Source: Lobulomyces angularis (taxonomy: Eukaryota > Chytridiomycota > Chytridiomycetes > Lobulomycetales > Lobulomycetaceae). From it: a stretch of 15,183 bases of DNA. Under the pieces are notes generated by a model. The model was not told the DNA's origin, ran no database searches, and saw nothing but the letters and a program-made list of their open reading frames with translations. The stretch lies in contig JADHYX010000362.1 in the NCBI GenBank assembly GCA_027604685.1, positions 7,450-22,632 of the forward strand, in the 5' to 3' direction. This document shows, piece by piece, positions 10,201 through 15,183 of the stretch (positions are counted from its first letter, which is position 1; each line of letters begins with the position of its first letter). Position numbers and translations under genes: made by a program.

Positions 10201-11142
10201 ACATGATTTGAAAAATATGAAATATAGGACGTTACCCCCAATTACACCCCCGCCTGCTTCTCCTACTAAAAACAAATTATTTGATGAAGAAAACTCTATA
10301 TCGAATAATCCAGTGCAGGATGGAAGATCATCAGGCTTTTCAAGTAATTAAGAAACGAATATAAAATAACTTACAATATTATTATTTTAATTTTTTTTAC
10401 AGTGTATAGTGACAATTCCTTTGACTTTCTCCCTCCAGCACCAGAAATTTGTGAATTATCTTTGGGAATCCTGGCACAGTCTCACAGCATTGACGAAATT
10501 GCACAGAATTACACTAATTATGAAACATTCTTTCATCAAAAAAAAAGTTACTTTGTAGATCCAAACGACACATCAGATGTAAGATCATAAACAAATTTTT
10601 ATTAATATATATTTTTTTTTGTGGTTGTATCCAGCTCTTTTCCAATCAAGAATGCCAAGAAATCATAAATAATGTTTTGCTAAGTGCACTGGATGACATC
10701 ATGGCTGATTCAGAATTGGAAAAAGTTCTAGAACAGATACAAAAAGAACCCTTAATGTATTTTAGGCAGTTATCTGTTAATGAGCATGACAAAGATTCCA
10801 TAAATGGTATCTTTGTGGAAAATTGTAAATTGGATACGGAAATTGAATTGGAAAGAAACGAAATGGAAAATTTGGAGCAGCTAAAAAATCACACCTACAA
10901 GGCTATGATGAGGTAAACGGAATTTACAATATAACAGAGAAACGAATTTTCCTTTTTTTTTAGGTCTTCTGAGTTTATTAATTTAGTGGAATCTATATTA
11001 GAAGGTACAGTATTCAATCTTTTACAAGAAGTAAACGTTAATGAATTTGAATTGACGAGACCATGTAAGTTGGCAATACCTTACACTCATTCCCAATAGC
11101 CAACTGTCACATTTTGTAGTTAAGAAAATAAAAAATTTGTAA
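4225..11142 (+). CDS. CFAP65: CFAP65 (CCDC108), axonemal central-apparatus protein
   Basis: CFAP65 belongs to the C2a projection of the flagellar central apparatus; loss in humans gives malformed sperm flagella. The 28-exon model (1817 aa; human about 1925) has repeated Ig-like ASH/MSP-type domains from about residue 45 to 1530, with recurring FGxxxVG and xxFxP strands. CFAP65-like landmarks are DLLGTG with AYETRVKNGLAIFGPEQLEE (about 442-484), ITNTGDTPVMFSF (about 700) and LWELFSLEKFN (about 1095). A Ser/Pro-rich and helical tail follows. Exons: 4225-4388, 4435-4612, 4669-5160, 5254-5361, 5422-5527, 5585-5856, 5910-6041, 6086-6375, 6428-6640, 6698-6987, 7036-7154, 7220-7420, 7473-7632, 7691-8086, 8145-8212, 8266-8436, 8483-8589, 8630-8717, 8763-8861, 8903-9226, 9281-9349, 9405-9599, 9660-10025, 10076-10343, 10403-10578, 10635-10912, 10964-11064, 11120-11142. 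All phases agree. If the last intron is retained, the stop is TAG 11097-11099. HYDIN and CFAP47 share the fold but not these landmarks. Confidence 0.88.
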
Positions 11143-11667
11143 CATTAGATAGAGCTTTTTTCAACGTTTTTAGTAATTATATAATGAATAATTCATTAAT
11201 TTTTTTATTTTTGTTTTTTTTCGGTTGTATGTTAGTATTAAAAATTTACAGTTATTTTTCAATTCATTGTTTAATAATCAAACTTCATAATTTTACCTTC
11301 AATGTAGTTGTGCGAGGTTTCAGCCAATTCAATTAAACTTAAAAATTGCTTTATGATAGATCTTCAAAGTATTTTATATTTTTAAGAGAAATATAGTGAC
11401 TGTGCCAAAAATAAAATTGAATTTTTTTTCCATTGTTTCTAGAACAAAAAAATTTTTTTTATTTTTCTATTTTTAAATATTTTTTGAAAGATATTAAAAA
11501 AAGCCATTGTTAAACTAAAATACCATATATAAAAAACAAAAATACATCGATTTCTTTTTTTTTCTTTTTAAAATTAAATAATACAATAATTTATTGATAA
11601 TACCCTTATTTAATTTTTTTTTTATATCCAATCCATTAAATTAATTTATACCTTTTGAATTAAGAAA
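11143..11667. other. Intergenic spacer, nothing coding seen
   Basis: This is the A/T-rich 3' flank of CFAP65 and 5' flank of the F-box gene. It contains the palindrome at 11182-11198. The part just before 11668 is T-rich and then A-rich, as expected for promoter and 5' UTR here, and an in-frame TGA at 11656-11658 supports the ATG at 11668. No RNA gene or conserved reading frame was seen. Confidence 0.6.
11182..11198. repeat. Perfect short palindrome after CFAP65
   Basis: TAATGAAT and ATTCATTA are exact reverse complements around a single A. It begins 40 nt past the proposed CFAP65 stop. A loop of one base cannot fold as drawn, so a hairpin would open to about 6-bp arms; it could equally be a protein-binding site or chance in A/T-rich DNA. 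Confidence 0.3.
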
Positions 11668-13497
11668 ATGAAAACTTCAAATGCTCCAACCAACAACTTT
11701 AATTCCGTTCCATTTTCTCTTCGCAACAATATTATGAAGAATGCAAAGGCACCACCAAAATCAGCACTAAATCAGCAAGTGGCTCTCAAAGTCCAAAATA
11801 CTCCAGAGAGCAAGAAAGAACAAAATGAGTTGAATGAGTTAAAATCAAAAAACAAGACTCAAGCTAATGAAATCGAAAAATTGAGGTCCGAATTGTCAAC
11901 AATTGCACAATCTCGTGGTAAGCAAGACAATCAACTTCATCACATGGAACAACAATTAAACGCTAGAATTAGCATTAAAGCTCAGCAAATGCAACAACTT
12001 GAGCAGAATAAGTTGCGAAAACAATCGCAAGAAGTAGTTTTAAAAAAGCTTGAACAGGAACAGGCACTAAAAAAAACCAAGGCTAAAGAAATTCAGACTC
12101 AACAAAAACCTTTAGTGAATTTAAACAATATCAAAATTCGCGATCTGTTCCATAAAGATAATGAGGAGCACAATCTTATGGAGCAAAACTACAATTATAA
12201 TCTTTTTAATGTAATAAATGAGCAAATACCGCCAAATTTTGTAGCATTCAAACCAGTAACATCCAAAAATTTACTTTTTATTTTTCTCGTATTAAACCAA
12301 TTTTTTTAGCAATATGGATTGACAAGATACCAAAATTACACAGCACAAAACTTGAAGGCACCCAAATTAACTAATCGCCCGCTAAATGCAAGTAAAAGCA
12401 AACCAAAAGGTAGTACCAATATGAACGTTAACATCGACTGCCTCCCTAAAAATGTATTGCAAAACATTTGCTCTTATTTGGATAGTGAAAGTATTAAAAA
12501 TTTTAGTCAGATAAATTCTGTGATGCGAAAAGCTTTTAAAGATTTAAGAATTGATCAATCAAAACCAAACTCACTTAATATAAATAAACCAAACTCACCT
12601 AATTCAAAAAAATCAAACTCACCCAATTCAAAAAAATTAAATTCACCTAATTCAAAAAAACCAAATTCGCCTAGTGTAGCTGACAATACCTCTTCAAAAA
12701 AGGAAAATTCTTTAAATGAAAATAAAAAATCCCCTAAATCTGATAACAAATTTTGGAATAAAGAACCAGCATCAAACACAGAAAAAAGCACATTTTGGGC
12801 AATTAATCATTCATCTAATTCAAAAAAACCAGAAATTAAAATTAAAACCAATAATGCCACTTCCCCTTCCACAGAGAGTACTTTTTGGAAAACAAGCCAA
12901 CCACCAAAATCCGCTACTCCAGCTGGTACTCCAGTAAAAGAAAATTTGGTAGTGAATAACATGTATATGGTATTGATGTTTATACAAAGGTTTTTTGATA
13001 CTAAGGAATCGATATAATTTTTTAGTATTTCGATCCAAAAATGTTTGACCTACCTTTGAGTTATACCAAATCATTGCGTCCTGCATCACCTGTTAGACTA
13101 TTCTCCAAAGTAATTCTCTTTTTGTTTAATTTTTTTAACAGTGAATGTTTTATTAGAATCAAAAATTAAATGAGAATAAATTGACTTCCAGTGATCAAAA
13201 ATCCGGCTTAAGATCAAGAAAGAGTGCCAAGCCTATTCCAGAAATGAAAATCATTCCACATAAAGTAATTTAAATACCAAAATAAAAAAATTGATATTTT
13301 TTACCAAAAAAATTAAAATTAAATAGAATAATCCAAAAGCATTTTCAAGAAGAGATGGTGTTGAACCAGAATTGGTTTTAGCATTATTTTTAGTTAAGAT
13401 TATTTATGTTGCTGCTTTTGGGTATGGAGTTGCTTTGGCAATGGGTTATGACATCGGTCCAATGGTTAATGATTTCTTTTTCAACTTCAGTTTTTAA
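11668..13497 (+). CDS. F-box protein with coiled coil and C-terminal membrane anchor (unrecognised family)
   Basis: Exons 11668-12255, 12310-12969, 13026-13109, 13157-13264 and 13327-13497, all phase 0, give 536 aa. Residues 50-160 form a Gln/Lys/Glu-rich coiled coil. Residues 238-275 (IDCLPKNVLQNICSYLDSES and on) look like an F-box, the motif that binds Skp1 in SCF ubiquitin ligases. Next come five copies of an eight-residue KPNSPNSK-type repeat (281-320) and three FW motifs (344-345, 358-359, 388-389) in a Ser/Lys-rich linker. Residues 496-519 (LVLALFLVKIIYVAAFGYGV and on) form one hydrophobic helix with only 17 residues after it, as in a tail-anchored protein. No substrate-binding WD40 or LRR domain follows the F-box. 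I do not know a family with this order. Membrane attachment is inferred from hydrophobicity, and the F-box is called by eye. Two adjacent genes are possible, but the frames join cleanly and neither exon 2 nor exon 5 has its own good start. Confidence 0.65.
12562..12681 (+). repeat. Five in-frame 24-bp tandem repeats
   Basis: Five consecutive 24-bp units encode KPNSLNIN, KPNSPNSK, KSNSPNSK, KLNSPNSK and KPNSPSVA. The middle three differ at few bases, and outer units are more diverged, as in a minisatellite that grew from its centre. Ser-Pro pairs make it a possible target of proline-directed kinases (inference). Confidence 0.85.
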
Positions 13498-13511
13498 AAA
13501 GCAAATTTTTA

Positions 13512-13550
13512 TTTACTTAATTCTTGATTTTTATTTTTACTTAATTCTTG
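13512..13550. repeat. 15-bp direct repeat, 24-bp spacing
   Basis: TTTACTTAATTCTTG occurs at 13512-13526 and again at 13536-13550. Confidence 0.7.
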
Positions 13551-13597
13551 TTTTTTTCTTAATAAGGTAGTTTTACATTTTCAAATTCTAAACTAAA

Positions 13598-13649
13598 TTT
13601 TATTAACTTAAAAAAAAATTACATTTTATTAACTTAAAAAAAAATTACA
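13598..13649. repeat. Perfect 26-bp tandem duplication
   Basis: Two identical 26-bp units (13598-13623 and 13624-13649) begin TTTTATTAACTT and end AATTACA, with a nine-A run inside each. A partial third copy (TTTTATTAA) follows at 13652. Confidence 0.85.
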
Positions 13650-13771
13650 TTTTTTATTAATTCCATACTTTTTGTTGCAAAATACAAAATTTGGATTTTT
13701 ATTTGGTTTTTTTATTTGTATTCCAAAAGTAAAATTTATTTTTTTATAGAGATACAACTATTATTTTGTAA

Positions 13772-13819
13772 TTTTTTTCAATATAGCTATATGTTTAGTT
13801 TTTTTTCAATATATCTAAG
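13772..13819. repeat. Imperfect direct repeat, 28-bp spacing
   Basis: A T-run followed by CAATATAGCTA (from 13779) recurs as a T-run followed by CAATATATCTA (from 13807). Confidence 0.6.
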
Positions 13820-13869
13820 TGATTTTTACTTAATTAAAAAGAGGTAAAAGAAAAAATTTTCTTTATAAC

Positions 13870-13910
13870 ACAACATTTTTTAATCTCTAATTTAGTCTAT
13901 AAAATGTTGT
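13870..13910. repeat. 10-bp inverted repeat just past the TTLL1 stop codon
   Basis: ACAACATTTT (13870-13879) and AAAATGTTGT (13901-13910) are exact reverse complements with a 21-nt loop. It begins 8 nt past the TTLL1-like stop codon, so it lies in that gene's 3' UTR. The role is unknown. Confidence 0.5.
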
Positions 13911-13918
13911 ATATTTCT

Positions 13919-15153
<1,235 letters not shown>

Positions 15154-15183
15154 CTATGAATAAAAAGTTTATGTTTTTGGTAT

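Larger units (their letters stand above)
13498..13918. other. Convergent intergenic region with tandem duplications
   Basis: The F-box gene and the TTLL1-like gene converge on this A/T-rich spacer, so it carries both 3' flanks. It contains three short direct duplications and an inverted repeat, listed separately. I found no open frame or RNA gene. Confidence 0.6.

Noticed and set aside
4225..11142. HYDIN or CFAP47 as the identity of the large gene
   Set aside because: HYDIN is more than twice as long, and the DLLGTG...LAIFGPEQLEE and LWELFSLEKFN segments correspond to CFAP65 as I remember it.
12555..12791. Minus-strand open frame rich in Glu, Phe, Leu and Gly
   Set aside because: It is the antisense shadow of the 24-bp coding repeat in the F-box gene; the periodic residues simply mirror that repeat.
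12319..13017. F-box segment as a separate gene
   Set aside because: The frame begins at TTG, not ATG, and continues in phase 0 from the preceding exon through a clean intron at 12256-12309.

Overview
This is a eukaryotic nuclear window, very rich in A+T (about three quarters by eye). It has long A and T homopolymers and densely split genes: almost all introns are 40-95 nt, start with GT and end with AG, and some carry a CTAAC branch-like motif. TAA, TAG and TGA all behave as stops, so the standard code fits. Two genes are ciliary (CFAP65 and TTLL1), so the organism builds motile flagella. Short introns, tight gene packing and the gene set suit a zoosporic fungus or a close relative (chytrid-, rozellid- or aphelid-like), but this placement is an inference and I cannot name a taxon.

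Layout, left to right. (1) Positions 1-561 are low-complexity flank, with a doubtful terminal exon of a plus-strand gene at 86-150. (2) 2065-562, minus: a four-exon gene for an unrecognised single-pass membrane protein with an acidic N-terminus. (3) 4110-2581, minus: an eight-exon WBP11-like splicing factor. (4) 4225-11142, plus: a 28-exon CFAP65 orthologue of about 1817 aa, starting 114 bp or less from the WBP11 start in a shared divergent promoter. (5) 11668-13497, plus: a five-exon gene for an unusual protein with a coiled coil, an F-box, low-complexity repeats and a C-terminal membrane anchor. (6) 15153-13919, minus: the last eight exons of a TTLL1-like tubulin polyglutamylase, running off the right edge and convergent with gene 5.

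CFAP65 is a structural protein of the axonemal central apparatus, and TTLL1 modifies axonemal tubulin, so the right two thirds of the window carries two parts of the flagellum. WBP11 belongs to pre-mRNA splicing. The two unrecognised membrane proteins have no assigned pathway.

Gene models were built by hand. I joined exons where reading frame, GT..AG boundaries and, for the recognised families, remembered protein similarity agreed. For the two unrecognised genes only frame and splice-site logic support the joins. The most interesting leads are the F-box/tail-anchor architecture, the unrecognised membrane protein with a hidden last exon, a WBP11 start that hangs on a 15-base homopolymer, and inverted repeats lying just past the stop codon in four of the five genes.
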